Positions 35,465 to 46,864 of a DNA stretch of 64,000 nt are shown here, piece by piece. The notes beneath the pieces were generated by a model. The model ran no database searches and was not told the DNA's origin. It saw only the letters and a program-made list of their open reading frames with translations. Both the position numbers and the translations under genes were made by a program. Source of the stretch: Octadecabacter arcticus 238 (GTDB lineage: Bacteria > Pseudomonadota > Alphaproteobacteria > Rhodobacterales > Rhodobacteraceae); the NCBI RefSeq assembly GCF_000155735.2, contig NC_020908.1:1803001-1867000 (forward strand), written 5' to 3'. The stretch's first letter is position 1; the number at the start of each line of letters is the position of its first letter.

Positions 35465-36379
35465 ATGAACATTCAACAACCGACACCAATGACGCCCCTT
35501 CGTGCGCGCATGATCGCGGATATGTCAGGGCGCAATCTCGGCCCTGCGTCCCAGTCCAGCCACCTGCGCGCCTGCAAGCGTTTTGCGGCTTGGCTCGGGC
35601 GGTCTCCGGAGACTGCCACGCCAGACGATGTGAAGTATTTCCAGCAGTATTTGGTCGAGAGCGGCGTCAGCATTTGCACGCGAAACCAGACGATGACTGG
35701 CGTCAAGTTTCTGTTCCGCGTGACCCTGAGACGTCATGATCTCGTGGCTGAGATTTTTCACCTTAAAGAACCGGTAAAGATACCGCTGGTTCTCAGCAAG
35801 AAGGAGATCAAGCGCATCTTGGCCATGGCCCCCAGTCTTAAGGCACGGGTGATGTTGTCGCTGGCCTATGGCTGTGGGATGCGCGCAGGCGAAGTTGTGC
35901 GGCTCAAGGTCGGCGATATTGATAGCGATCAGGAGATCATCCGCATCGTGCAATCGAAGGGGCGCAAGGATCGCAACGTCATGCTGCCGTCCGATATCTT
36001 GGGCCTGTTGCGTCAGTGGTGGAAAGAGCGCCCCACCGGTCAGGATAGAGATGTTCCTGCACCCGAGCGGAACCTGTTTCCCGGCTATCGCAGCAAGCAC
36101 CTTTCGTCGCGACAGATATCGCGGCTGTTCAAACAGACTGCGCAGGAAGCTGGGATCACAAAACCTGTTACGTTGCATACACTTCGTCATTCTTTCGCGA
36201 CCCATTTACTGGAACGCGGCGTCGATATCCGGGTGATCCAAGCCTTGCTCGGGCATTCCAAACTGACAACTACTGCGCGCTATGCCAGTGTTGCCACCGG
36301 CATGATTGCGGCGGTGGACAGTCCGCTGGATGATCTGAATGGGGCCAAGCGCAAGAAGGGGAAGCCTAAGCCTTCATAG
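35465..36379 (+). CDS. Tyrosine recombinase of IS91-type element (copy C)
   Basis: About 304 residues, closely similar to the copy A and B proteins but with scattered substitutions (for example TPMTPLRARM and the C-terminal KGKPKPS). The catalytic set is complete: GCGMRAGEV, TLRHSFATHLL, LLGHSKL and TTARYASV. It stops seven bases before the transposase start, so the two genes are co-transcribed. ATG 35465 follows GAGGG. Confidence 0.9.
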   Translation: MNIQQPTPMTPLRARMIADMSGRNLGPASQSSHLRACKRFAAWLGRSPETATPDDVKYFQQYLVESGVSICTRNQTMTGVKFLFRVTLRRHDLVAEIFHLKEPVKIPLVLSKKEIKRILAMAPSLKARVMLSLAYGCGMRAGEVVRLKVGDIDSDQEIIRIVQSKGRKDRNVMLPSDILGLLRQWWKERPTGQDRDVPAPERNLFPGYRSKHLSSRQISRLFKQTAQEAGITKPVTLHTLRHSFATHLLERGVDIRVIQALLGHSKLTTTARYASVATGMIAAVDSPLDDLNGAKRKKGKPKPS

Positions 36380-36385
36380 GCCGTC

Positions 36386-37594
36386 ATGCCCGATTCATCA
36401 CTGGAGGTTGCGGATATTTTCCGCGCCCATGGTGCTGCTTGGCGTGCGGCAAACAAGGGGCACATCAGCCTGAACCAGTTCAAAGTCATGAGTGCGATTG
36501 AGCGTTGCCGCACGGCGGCGCTTGGCGGACATGTCGCGCGCTGCGCCGACTGCACACACGAGCACATCGCCTATAACTCATGCCGCAATCGTCACTGCCC
36601 AAAATGTCAGGCTGGTGCAGCCAAGACATGGCTGGCAGCACGTGAGGCCGAGCTGCTGCCCGTGCGGTATTTCCATCTGGTCTTCACACTGCCCAAGCAG
36701 ATTGCCGACATCGCGCATCAGAACAAACGCGAGATCTATAATCTGCTGATGCGGGCAAGTGCGGACACGGTTATCAAGATTGCTGCTGATCCGAAGCATC
36801 TGGGTGCCAAGGTTGGTATCACGTCGGTTTTGCACACTTGGGGCTCGGCTATGACCCATCACCCCCATGTCCATATGATCGTCCCGGGCGGTGGCCTGTC
36901 TACGGATGGTTCAAAATGGATCAGCTCCCGCAAGAACTTCTTCCTGTCCGTCCGAGTTCTGTCCCGTCTATATCGCCGTCTCATTGTGGAAGGCCTGACC
37001 AAGCTGCACAAAACCGGGAAGCTGCAATTCTTCGGTGAACATGCGGGCCTTATTGATCGGAATACCTTCGACGCATTTCTCAAACCCCTGCGCCAAATCG
37101 ACTGGGTCGTTTACGCCAAAGAACCCTTCGCCGGGCCCAAATCCGTGTTGACCTATCTGTCGCGCTACACGCACAGGGTGGCAATATCCAACAGCCGTTT
37201 GATCCGTTTCGATGCGCGCAGCGTCACCTTCCGCGTCAAAGACTACCGTCTTAAAGGCGCGGGTCGCCACACCACCATGACGCTGGCGACGTCAGAGTTC
37301 ATCCGCAGGTTCCTGATCCACGTTTTGCCCAGAGGCCAGCACCGCATCCGACATTATGGGTTCTATGGGAATAGCAACCGCGCGGCCAATATCGCGCGGA
37401 TCCGGCAACTGCTGGGGGCCATAACCCCTCACAAGGAGCACGATAAAGGAAACACCATCAACGATGCAGATGACCCTCCTCGTGTTCTGGCTCTGCCTTG
37501 CCCATGTTGTGGCGGGCAATTGATAATCGTCGACACAATCGCACCCGCCCAGCACCCCAGAGCGCCGCCAAAAACACACAGGGCTGCAGCATGA
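36386..37594 (+). CDS. IS91 family transposase (copy C, full length)
   Basis: 402 residues. N-terminal zinc-binding cluster (CADCTHEHIAYNSCRNRHC), HUH nuclease motif MTHHPHVHMIVPGGG, and a tyrosine region LSRYTHRVAISNSRLI. A C-terminal Cys-x-x-Cys (LPCPCCGGQL) ends the protein. This copy shows what copy B has lost. Such enzymes move by rolling-circle transposition without target duplication. Confidence 0.93.
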   Translation: MPDSSLEVADIFRAHGAAWRAANKGHISLNQFKVMSAIERCRTAALGGHVARCADCTHEHIAYNSCRNRHCPKCQAGAAKTWLAAREAELLPVRYFHLVFTLPKQIADIAHQNKREIYNLLMRASADTVIKIAADPKHLGAKVGITSVLHTWGSAMTHHPHVHMIVPGGGLSTDGSKWISSRKNFFLSVRVLSRLYRRLIVEGLTKLHKTGKLQFFGEHAGLIDRNTFDAFLKPLRQIDWVVYAKEPFAGPKSVLTYLSRYTHRVAISNSRLIRFDARSVTFRVKDYRLKGAGRHTTMTLATSEFIRRFLIHVLPRGQHRIRHYGFYGNSNRAANIARIRQLLGAITPHKEHDKGNTINDADDPPRVLALPCPCCGGQLIIVDTIAPAQHPRAPPKTHRAAA

Positions 37595-37994
37595 CGCGCG
37601 CACCACACATTACGAACAACACTCTCAGTCGTTCGCTATATCTCCTGCGAACCAATCGGCATGCTTTGATCAAGCGATCAGTGTGGCAAAACATGGTGAC
37701 GCCGACAAAATACCGTGAGTTTCAACCAACAGCAGGCAAAACCGGCGCTGCGCTTAACTCAATGCGCCCCGCCAAACTGGCCTGTCAGCTCCGGGCGAAA
37801 ACACACGCAATGCGCAAATCCCCATAGCAACAATCGATCCACCCAGACCAACCCCGCGATTTCCCGCTTGAGCGCTTCTCCGACGCCAGGCAATGTTCCG
37901 CGTCACCCAAACCTCGCGCGTGGCGTCCGAGAAACCTACACCGCAGGCGGCGTTTATTTGGCGGGATACGGCGATGTCTGCATTCGAAACTACG

Positions 37995-38750
37995 CTAAGC
38001 TTTCGTATCATCGGGCAATTCGAAATTCAGATTGTCCCAGAACTCACTTGCGTTCCGACGCTGAATTTTTTCGAGGCCCTCCCAATCGAAACCTGCACCA
38101 TTCAAAGCAAGGTGAAGCTGATTAACTGCACATTTCGCGTGCTGGATCGCGCGGTTTTCCATTCCGAGCATGAAGCTGATCTGTGTGCCGTTTCGAGTGC
38201 TGTCCGTAAGGTTGTGAGCAATGAAATTATCTCTAAATGGTCGAAGATGATCCTTGATGAGCAGACGTTCGGCACGACCTACAACCTTCTGCGCGACGCG
38301 CACTCTGCGATACACGAGCTGCTCTTCTTTACGACCTCGCTCGTCGCTGTACTTCTTACAGTGATCGGCCAGCAACTTTCTGATTTCGGGGTCATCTTCC
38401 GGAGTCAATCTGCGCGGCTCGCCCTGATTTGCATGGTAACGGTATGTTTCGCGTGCGACTTTGCGAACTGTCTTCTTGTTTGAAATCGCGCGAATAACTG
38501 TATGCAGACTGACACGATCATTCGCCGCTTTGTCAAACAAGGAACACGCACGAACAACAGAGAAATATAGCAACGTGTTTTGCAAATCTTTAAACGCAAG
38601 CGCAGCGTAGGAACGGGGTATTTGACCGACGAGACGCGATGAGTAGACCACGTGCCGCGTGTTCTCGTTGGCAGCTTTAGCCGCAATCACCAGATCAGTC
38701 AGTTTGTTCGTGTAATGTTTCGCCAGTTCAATCTGATCATCTTCTGCCAT
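37995..38750 (-). CDS. HEPN-like (AbiU2-like) hypothetical protein
   Basis: The 251-residue protein is helical and contains RPFRDNFIAHNL near residue 178, matching the R-x4-6-H motif of HEPN ribonucleases, with a preceding arginine-rich helix. AbiU2-type abortive-infection proteins have this look, often with no enzyme partner. No antitoxin-like gene is next to it: IS91 copy C ends 53 bases beyond its stop. Whether it cleaves RNA is unproven. Complete frame, ATG with AGGAAA upstream. Confidence 0.5.
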   Translation of the reverse strand: MAEDDQIELAKHYTNKLTDLVIAAKAANENTRHVVYSSRLVGQIPRSYAALAFKDLQNTLLYFSVVRACSLFDKAANDRVSLHTVIRAISNKKTVRKVARETYRYHANQGEPRRLTPEDDPEIRKLLADHCKKYSDERGRKEEQLVYRRVRVAQKVVGRAERLLIKDHLRPFRDNFIAHNLTDSTRNGTQISFMLGMENRAIQHAKCAVNQLHLALNGAGFDWEGLEKIQRRNASEFWDNLNFELPDDTKA

Positions 38751-39335
38751 CGCTCTTCACCTGCATTTCCTTTAACGCCGTTGTATCAGTTCGTTCATCC
38801 TCAGTTCAGAGTTGTGCCAGATAAAATTGGGATGAGCCGCCGCATCATTATCGATGCAACGCACCCAAACATTCCTACTACTTGAAGGAATTTGCTACAG
38901 TTAGATTAGACTATTTTGTCCTGCTTAACAGACCTTCGCTCACCCTGTCGCGAAAGTCCGGTTCCCGCCCTTTGTGGCAGAATTTAACGTGTAATCTTGA
39001 AGTGTTTGGGTCCTTTGCGAGCCTTTCCCTCACAGGGGAAATGCACACCCCGTTAGATTCAAAACAGGTATTATTATTTGCTCTGGAGATATGGTTCTTG
39101 TTGTTGTTTTTGGTGAAGTGACCAAGCTCGCGGTAGCAACGGCTTTGTTGTTGCACAAATCAGGTTGAGGTGAGGTTTGGCCTTTCCGAGCAACATTTGC
39201 GTTGGTCGCTCCGGTTTCTAAGGAGTTGTGGGCCTGAATTGATCCTTTGTGGGGTTTGCATAGGCCACGCGAATGCTGCATCCGGCGGTCATTGGAGTTG
39301 GTTTCTGCTTCTGTCACAATCGTTGAGGTGAAATT
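38751..39335. other. Gene-free stretch
   Basis: About 585 bases with several short open frames on both strands and no recognisable product. A GGCTTTGTTGTTGCACAAATC sequence near 39139 resembles terminal repeats of some IS5-like elements, but no transposase fragment accompanies it. Confidence 0.35.
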
Positions 39336-40406
39336 TTGGACATAGTCGTTATTGGTGCAGGCCTGTCTGGGCTGACGGCAGCAGCAATACTTTGCGATGC
39401 TGGCGCCAAGGTTCAAGTCCTCGAGGCCAGCACGCACATCGGGGGCCGAATTCGCGCGCTGCGTGATCCTGTCAGCCAGCACGCTCTTGCCGATCTCGGC
39501 CCGACCTGGGTTTGGCCAAAGTATCAACCCGTAGCCGCGCGATGGCTCGAAAAACTTGGTTTGTCGACTTTCGAACAATTTAACGAAGGGGATGCCGTGA
39601 TCCTTGGATACGGTCCGGCTCCGGTTCGCCAGCCTATGCCTGGGCAGGATGGTATGGTTCGCATCGTCGGCGGTCCGACGGCCTTGATTGAAGCCCTCGC
39701 CAACCGAATTGGTGATGCTAACATTCGGACATCGGTTTCGGTCACTGGAATTTCTGAGGTTGGAGAAAAACAAATCGCCGTTCAGCTTGGTTCAGGTGAA
39801 GTCGTCATCGCGCAAAAGGTGATTGTCGCGGTTCCGCTTCGGGTCGCCGCCTTGACCTTTAACCTTCCTTGGGCGCCATCGGACCTAATCGATGCAATGC
39901 TCAGCACACCAACCTGGATGGCTACTCACGCCAAAGCCGTGGTCCTTTATGAGCGCCCTTTCTGGCGAGACGCTGGGCTGTCCGGTAGGATTGCAAGTCG
40001 CAGCGGGCCGCTGATCGAGGCGCACGACCATACTGGCGTCGACCTCACTTCTGCAGCGATATTTGGTTTTGTCAGTTGGTCGCCGGAACAACGGCGAAAC
40101 GACCCTGAAGGTCTCAGGCAGGCCATTTTGGATCAGCTTTCCGAATGTTTTGGAAAAGCGGCGCTATGTCCCACAAAGCTTGTCGTTGAAGACTGGGCAG
40201 CGAACCCTCGTATCGTGACAGACTTGGACGTCTCCCACCCCGCCGCCCATCCTGACGTCGGCCCCGCCGTGCTCAGACAACCGCATCTCGATGGCCGAGT
40301 TCGGTTCGCTGTGTCGGAGGTATCGGAATTGAGCCCTGGTCTAATTGAGGGCGCACTTGCGATTGGCGAGAGCGTAGCTGCGGAAGTGTTTGGAACGAGA
40401 GCTTAG
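39336..40406 (+). CDS. Flavin-containing amine oxidase family protein
   Basis: The 356-residue protein begins with an FAD-binding Rossmann motif (VVIGAGLSGLTAAAILCDAG), the amine-oxidase GGRIRALRD loop, and a C-terminal FAD contact region (RFAVSEVSELSPGLIEGALAIGES, split). This is the monoamine oxidase/phytoene-desaturase-like flavoprotein superfamily. It is somewhat short for a monoamine oxidase, and the stop lies directly at the IS3 remnant, so the last residues may have been altered. Start TTG at 39336 directly precedes the motif; substrate unknown. Confidence 0.82.
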   Translation: MDIVVIGAGLSGLTAAAILCDAGAKVQVLEASTHIGGRIRALRDPVSQHALADLGPTWVWPKYQPVAARWLEKLGLSTFEQFNEGDAVILGYGPAPVRQPMPGQDGMVRIVGGPTALIEALANRIGDANIRTSVSVTGISEVGEKQIAVQLGSGEVVIAQKVIVAVPLRVAALTFNLPWAPSDLIDAMLSTPTWMATHAKAVVLYERPFWRDAGLSGRIASRSGPLIEAHDHTGVDLTSAAIFGFVSWSPEQRRNDPEGLRQAILDQLSECFGKAALCPTKLVVEDWAANPRIVTDLDVSHPAAHPDVGPAVLRQPHLDGRVRFAVSEVSELSPGLIEGALAIGESVAAEVFGTRA

Positions 40407-40530
40407 TGGACCAGCCACGGTTTAGTGCCGCCCCAAGTGCTCGCTTGAACCACCTTCCGTTCGAAAGTGACAGGGCTTTCCCAACCCAGTGCTGAGTGGA
40501 GGCGACGCGGGTTGTAAAAGCCGTTGATGG
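40407..40530 (-). pseudogene. 3' remnant of an IS3 family OrfB
   Basis: The minus strand reads a typical IS3 transposase tail (NGFYNPRRLHSALGWESP, then FERK) ending in a stop next to the amine oxidase gene. The terminal sequence read inward (TGGACCAGCCACGGTTTAGT) matches the left end of the IS3 element at 63367 except at three positions, so both belong to closely related elements. The remainder of this element is missing. Confidence 0.75.
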
Positions 40531-41048
40531 GCTTTTTTGCACAAATCCCACCACTAGGATTCACCACAAAAATCCACCGTTATAGCTGCTCATATCCGCC
40601 AGCTACGAAGATGGATTCACAATATGAATCCCGTCAGTCCTTTCGTGCGACAAGGCCAATCAGGTGCAAAACATGCTTGTCCCGAACTGCTAAAATCTTG
40701 TGCTTAGCGGTTAGATGTTGGGCTAGTTAGGGCAGGGGGCTCACTGCCCCATTGCAGTGCGGCATTCGACAACAAGGGCGGAAACCGGACCTTCGCTGCA
40801 GTCTGCATGAGTGACCGCTCAGCCGGACAAAGTGAGCTTTCGCTGCGGGCGCATCAATGGCAGGTTCCAGAATAATGAAACTAATTGCCTTGAGGTCGAC
40901 GACCAGAAACTAGACGGTCTTAGTCGACCGTCAATCCAACTTTTTACCTGTGAAAATTTACTCCAAAAAATGTAAATCTCTTATCGTTTATCGGCGACGA
41001 ATGGGTCTGGCCTGCAAACTTCCATCTGCAGGCCATGACGGCGGTCGT
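40531..41048. other. Gene-free stretch downstream of groEL
   Basis: About 520 bases. GGATTCA-CAATA-TGAATCC forms a 7-bp hairpin at 40613-40631. A GAACAACAAGGGCGGAAACC-like block at 40755-40800 resembles other short intergenic repeats. No gene is supported. Confidence 0.35.
41009..41034 (-). terminator. Hairpin just downstream of groEL
   Basis: GGCCTGCA and TGCAGGCC pair around a 10-base loop, starting 15 bases after the groEL stop on the minus strand. No T-tract follows, so termination or mRNA protection is only likely. Confidence 0.4.
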
Positions 41049-42698
<1,650 letters not shown>

Positions 42699-42727
42699 TT
42701 AAAAATATGGAAAAAGAGGTGCGAGGT

Positions 42728-43015
42728 TCAGGCCATGATGCCAAGAATGTCGCTCTCCTTCATAATCATCAGTTCTTCGCCGTCGATCTTAATTTCAGTA
42801 CCGGACCACTTTCCGAACAAAATTTTGTCGCCAGCTTTGACGTCCATTGCGATGCGTGCGCCTGCGTCGTCTTTTGCGCCAGCACCGACTGAAACAACTT
42901 CACCTTCTTGAGGTTTTTCTTTTGCGTTGTCGGGGATGATAAGGCCGCCTGCAGTCTTTTCGTCACCGTCGATGCGGCGAACCAAGACACGGTCATGTAG
43001 GGGGGTAAACGACAT
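42728..43015 (-). CDS. groES: Co-chaperonin GroES
   Basis: The 95-residue protein begins [15 protein letters not shown] and has the mobile loop ([17 protein letters not shown]) and the C-terminal [12 protein letters not shown], all typical of GroES. It caps the GroEL ring. First gene of the operon, with a CIRCE operator 54 bases upstream of its ATG. Confidence 0.97.
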   Translation of the reverse strand: MSFTPLHDRVLVRRIDGDEKTAGGLIIPDNAKEKPQEGEVVSVGAGAKDDAGARIAMDVKAGDKILFGKWSGTEIKIDGEELMIMKESDILGIMA

Positions 43016-43068
43016 GGAAATGTTCCTTCTGAAGATTTCCGGGAATGGGTGGCATGCTTAGAGACTCA

Positions 43069-43095
43069 TTGGCACTCGCCACACCTGAGTGCCGA
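43069..43095 (-). promoter_or_regulatory. CIRCE operator (HrcA binding site) of groESL
   Basis: TTGGCACTC-N9-GAGTGCCGA is a near-perfect CIRCE inverted repeat. It lies upstream of groES in the expected place and implies heat-shock control by HrcA. Confidence 0.92.
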
Positions 43096-43494
43096 TGTAT
43101 GAGAATTGGGCACATCGAAATGCGGTTACAATGGGTCGCCGAATTTTATTTCTTCTTGGCGACTTATTAGAAAATTGCGCGCCCCAATGTCCAATCTGAC
43201 AGTCTTACTTTACCTTCATCTCCGCTATCGCCACCCTGAGCTTAATGGCGTGTACAACTTTGGCACTGTGCTGGGTCGCGATCAGCGGCTAAAAAATTTC
43301 GCGGCGTGAAGGCGTTGTGTTGTCATCAGCATATGCAGCCTGTCAGACGTCAGCGCCTATGGGTCCAAATAGGGTAATTTGATAAGAGAGTGTTCTGGGC
43401 TAGTCGTCAAAGCCGTTATTGGCTGCAATGCAGAAAAACTGCAAAACCGGCTCTCTCCTGCCGTTCGCCGCGATGTTCACGAATGACCGCTCTG
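43096..43494. other. Stretch between groESL and IS91 copy B
   Basis: About 400 bases with one 40-codon frame at 43187-43309 that lacks support as a gene. No structure recognised. Confidence 0.35.
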
Positions 43495-43841
43495 GTGTAG
43501 GTTTCTCGGACGCCACGCGCGAGGTTTGGGTGACGCGGAACATTGCCTGGCGTCGGAGAAGCGCTCAAGCGGGAAATCGCGGGGTTGGTCTGGGTGGATC
43601 GATTGTTGCTATGGGGATTTGCGCAATGCGTGTGTTTTCGCCCGGAGCTGACAGGCCAGTTTGGCGGGGCGCATTGAGTTAAGCGCAGCGCCAGTTTTGC
43701 CTGCTGTTGGTTGAAACTCACGGTATTTTGTCGGCGTCACCATGTTTTGCCACGCTGATCGCTTGATCAAAGCATGCCGATTGGTTCGCAGGAGATATAG
43801 CGAGCGGCCGAGGGTGTCGTTCGTGATGTGCGGTGCGCGCG

Positions 43842-45081
43842 TCATGCAGCAGCCCTTTGTGTTTTTGGCGGCGCTCTGGGATGTTGGGCTGGTGCGATTG
43901 TGTCGACGATTATCAACTGCCCGCCACAACATGGGCAAGGCAGAGCAAGAACACGAGGAGGTTCATCTGCATCGTTGATGGTGTTGCCTTTATCGTGCTC
44001 CTTGTGAGGGGTTTTGGCCCCCAGCAGTTGCCGGATCCGCGCGATATTGGCCGTGCGGTTGCTATTCCCATAGAACCCATAATGTCGGATGCGGTGCTGG
44101 CCTCTGGGCAGCACGTGGATCAGGAACCGGCGAATGAACTCATTTGTGGATCAGGAACCGGCGAATGAACTCATTTGTGGATAAGGACATGGTCGTGTGG
44201 CGGCCCGCACCTTTGAGGCGATAGTCCTTGGCGCGGAAGGTGACGTTTTGCGCATCGAAACGGATCAACCGGCTGTTTGAAATGGCAATCCGATGTGTGT
44301 AGCGCGATAGGTATGCCAGCACCGCTTTTGGCCCGGTGAAGGGTTCTTTGGCGTAGACCACCCATTCGATTTTACGCAGCGGTTGCAGGAAAGTGTCAAA
44401 GACATTTCGATCTGCAAGGTTTGTGAGATCGCCGAAGAATTGCAGTTTCCCGGCCTTATGCAGCTTGGCCAGCCCTTCCAGAATGAGCCGCCGATACAAG
44501 CGGGATAGAACGTGGACAGACAGGAAGAAGTTCTTGCGGCAGGCGATCCATTTTGAACCATCTGTCGAAAGCCCTCCCCCCGGCACGATCATATGGACAT
44601 GGGGGTGGTGGGTCATCGCCGAGCCCCAAGTGTGAAGGACCGACGTTATGCCAACCTTTGCCCCCAGATGTTTAGGATCAGCGGCGATTCTGACCACAGT
44701 GTCCGCGCTTGCCCGCATCAGAAGATTATAGATCTCGCGTTTGTTCTGATATGCGATGTCAGCAATCTGCTTTGGCAAGGTGAAGACCAGATGGAAATAC
44801 CGCACAGGCAGCAGTTCAGCCTCACGTGCCGCAAGCCATATCTTCGCTGCACCCGCCTGGCATTTTGGGCAGTGACGGTTGCGGCATGAGTTGTAGGCGA
44901 TATGCTCATGCGCGCAGTCGGCGCAGCGCGCGACATGACCGCCAAGCGCCGCGGTTCGACAGCGCTCAATCGCACTCATGACTTTGAACTGGTTCAGGCT
45001 GATGTGTCCTGCGTTTGCGGCACGCCAAGCAGCACCATGGTCACGGAAGATATCCGCGACCTCCAGTGATCGACTGGGCAT
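43842..45081 (-). pseudogene. IS91 transposase broken by a 31-bp tandem duplication
   Basis: The frame from 45081 follows copy C for 311 residues to RRFLIH and then stops; the remaining part (MLPRGQHRIRHYGF onward, to 43842) continues in another frame. The break coincides exactly with a duplication of 31 bp at 44117-44178, which is not a multiple of three. The protein would lose its C-terminal region including the zinc knuckle. Confidence 0.9.
44117..44178. repeat. 31-bp perfect tandem duplication in IS91 copy B
   Basis: Unit one is 44117-44147, unit two 44148-44178; both begin GGATCAGGAACCGGCG. Copy C has one unit at the corresponding place. Confidence 0.95.
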
Positions 45082-45096
45082 GGTGGCCTATGAAGG

Positions 45097-46002
45097 CTAA
45101 GGCTTGCCCTTCTTCCGCTTGGCTCCATTCAGATCATCCAGCGGACTGTCCACTGCCGCAATCATGCCCGTGGCAACGCTGGCATAGCGCGCAGTAGTTG
45201 TCAGTTTGGAATGCCCGAGCAAGGCTTGGATCACCCGGATATCGACGCCGCGCTCCAACAGATGGGTTGCAAAACTGTGCCTCAACGTGTGCAGCGTGAC
45301 CGGTTTGGTGATCCCGGCTTCCCGCGCGGTCTCTTTAAATAGCCGCGATATCTGTCGCGCTGAGAGGTGTTTGCCGCGATAGCCGGGAAAGAGGACCCGC
45401 TCGGGTGCAGGAACATCCTTGTCCTGACCGGTCGGCCGTTCTTTCCACCAGTCGCGCAGCAGGCTCAAAATATCGACAGGCAGCATGACGATGCGATCCT
45501 TGCGCCCCTTCGATTGCACGATGCGGATGATTTCCTGATCGCTATCGATATCACCAACTTTGAGCCGCACGACCTCGCCCGCACGCATCCCGCAGCCATA
45601 AGCCAGCGACAACATCACGCGCGCCTTCAGGCTCGGAGCCATAGCCAGAATGCGTTTAATCTCCTTTTTGCTCAGCACCAGTGGCACTTTCACCGGTTCC
45701 TTCAAATGGAAGATCTCGGCCACAAGATCATGCCGTCGAAGGGTCACGCGGAGCAGAAACTTGACCCCTGTCATCGTTTGGTTTCGGGTGCAGATGCTGA
45801 CGCCGCTCTCGATCAGGTGTTGTTGGAAATACTTCACATCGTCTGGCGTGGCCGTCTCTGGCGAGCGCCCTAACCAAGCCGCAAAACGCTTACAGGCGCG
45901 CAGGTGACTACTCTGTGATGCAGGGCCGAGATTGCGCCCTGACATATCGGAAATCATGCGCGCACGAAGGGGCGTCGTTGGTGTCGATTGTTGAATGTTC
46001 AT
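45097..46002 (-). CDS. Tyrosine recombinase of IS91-type element (copy B)
   Basis: The 301-residue protein is identical in sequence to the copy A recombinase (398-1303), with the full catalytic set GCGMRAGEV, TLRHSFATHLL, LLGHSKL, TTARYASV. Start chosen as for copy A. The gene precedes the broken transposase, so copy B could still supply recombinase. Confidence 0.92.
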   Translation of the reverse strand: MNIQQSTPTTPLRARMISDMSGRNLGPASQSSHLRACKRFAAWLGRSPETATPDDVKYFQQHLIESGVSICTRNQTMTGVKFLLRVTLRRHDLVAEIFHLKEPVKVPLVLSKKEIKRILAMAPSLKARVMLSLAYGCGMRAGEVVRLKVGDIDSDQEIIRIVQSKGRKDRIVMLPVDILSLLRDWWKERPTGQDKDVPAPERVLFPGYRGKHLSARQISRLFKETAREAGITKPVTLHTLRHSFATHLLERGVDIRVIQALLGHSKLTTTARYASVATGMIAAVDSPLDDLNGAKRKKGKP

Positions 46003-46138
46003 CGGAATATCCTCTGTCAATCGAGGCAAAATCACCTCGACCAACAGCACACACCCAAAATCTAGAATCGCGCAACAAATCCCTGTTAAGCCCTACACCC
46101 GCAGCAAGCGCCCCTATCGCGGAGCGATTTAGTGCTCG

Positions 46139-46240
46139 GGCCGTTAGTTACAGATGCTGCGCCACGCACATTTCGACATGAAGGGCGGATTGCCGACATT
46201 CGCTGCGCTTTGCATAGAGGTCCGCTTCGTGGGACACACG
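46139..46240 (+). repeat. Dispersed intergenic repeat, family 1
   Basis: GATGCTGCGCCACGCACATT, a following AAGGGCGGATTGCCGAC block and CTTTGCATAGAGGTC match 35184-35285 on the opposite strand and, in part, 52628-52692. It lies directly next to IS91 copy B. Confidence 0.7.
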
Positions 46241-46370
46241 GCCCTTCGCCAGAGTTCGCTCGAGCTTATTTTCAAATGATTGTCGTCTCACTTTCTGCCA
46301 GAGCCTGACCTTGAGCCAACGTCCTTATGAACCAGCGTAAATTAAACATTGGGCGTTTATCGCACATGTT

Positions 46371-46820
46371 TCACCAGCTGTTGTATCCCAGATATTTCCC
46401 CGACATCTCAACTTTGACGCGGTCGCCTTTAGGGTTTTCGACGCGGGTAACGGACATATCAAAATCAATCGCAGACATGATGCCGTCACCAAATTTCTCC
46501 TGAATCAGCGCCTTGAGGGTCGGCCCATAAACACCAACGATTTCATAGAAACGGTAGATGCAGGGATCGGTCGGCACCGCCTGTTCCCAAATCTTGGTCG
46601 GGCTTTCGGACAGCACGCTTTCTGCTTCTTGTGGCAGGCCGATTGTGCTGACCATTAAAGCCGCTTGCTTGGGCGGAAAGGCGTTCATGCCCATCGCCGC
46701 AGAATGGGTCCAGACTGGCGACATACCAATTTTTTCGGCAATGCCTTCCCATGTCATCCCAGCGGTTTTCTTGGCCGAAAGTATCATTGCTGTGACGTCT
46801 TCTTTGGTCATGTCGCTCAT
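46371..46820 (-). CDS. cynS: Cyanate hydratase (cyanase)
   Basis: The 149-residue protein is CynS: an N-terminal helical HTH-like domain (LSAKKTAGMTWEGIAEKIGM) and the C-terminal catalytic domain with active-site arginine and glutamate in IYRFYEIVGVYGPTLK and serine in IMSAIDFDM. It decomposes cyanate with bicarbonate to ammonia and CO2 in a decamer. It is last in the minus-strand cluster with an NTF2-like protein and an ABC transporter, so the cluster most likely takes up and degrades cyanate. Confidence 0.95.
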   Translation of the reverse strand: MSDMTKEDVTAMILSAKKTAGMTWEGIAEKIGMSPVWTHSAAMGMNAFPPKQAALMVSTIGLPQEAESVLSESPTKIWEQAVPTDPCIYRFYEIVGVYGPTLKALIQEKFGDGIMSAIDFDMSVTRVENPKGDRVKVEMSGKYLGYNSW

Positions 46821-46864
46821 CTGTGGGGTGTCCTTTGTGCTTGTTAGAATTTGAGGATCTCAGG

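Larger units (their letters stand above)
35332..37941 (+). mobile_element. IS91-type element, copy C (complete)
   Basis: The left end starts GCACTAAATCGC as in copies A and B (reverse complement), and the right end stops at GAGAAACCTACAC, where homology to copy B (43495) breaks. The element is about 2610 bp and carries a tyrosine recombinase and a full-length IS91-type transposase. It is divergent from the other two copies by scattered substitutions and lies in the opposite orientation. Confidence 0.92.
43495..46135 (-). mobile_element. IS91-type element, copy B (damaged)
   Basis: It spans about 2641 bp, i.e. copy C plus the 31-bp internal duplication. From 44700 it is nearly identical to the copy A part at 1-1436. 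Ends are the GTGTAGG end at 43495 and the tagtgc end near 46135. The recombinase is intact, the transposase is not. Confidence 0.93.

Noticed and set aside
38911..39156. 81-residue minus-strand frame in the spacer before the amine oxidase
   Set aside because: Composition is not protein-like, and there is no start signal or homologue that I recognise.
39139..39160. IS5-like terminal repeat, with a similar sequence near 40529
   Set aside because: Both are in the same orientation and no transposase fragment lies between them; the amine oxidase gene occupies the interval.
43187..43309. 40-codon frame upstream of groESL
   Set aside because: No ribosome-binding site, no recognisable family and no neighbour that supports it.
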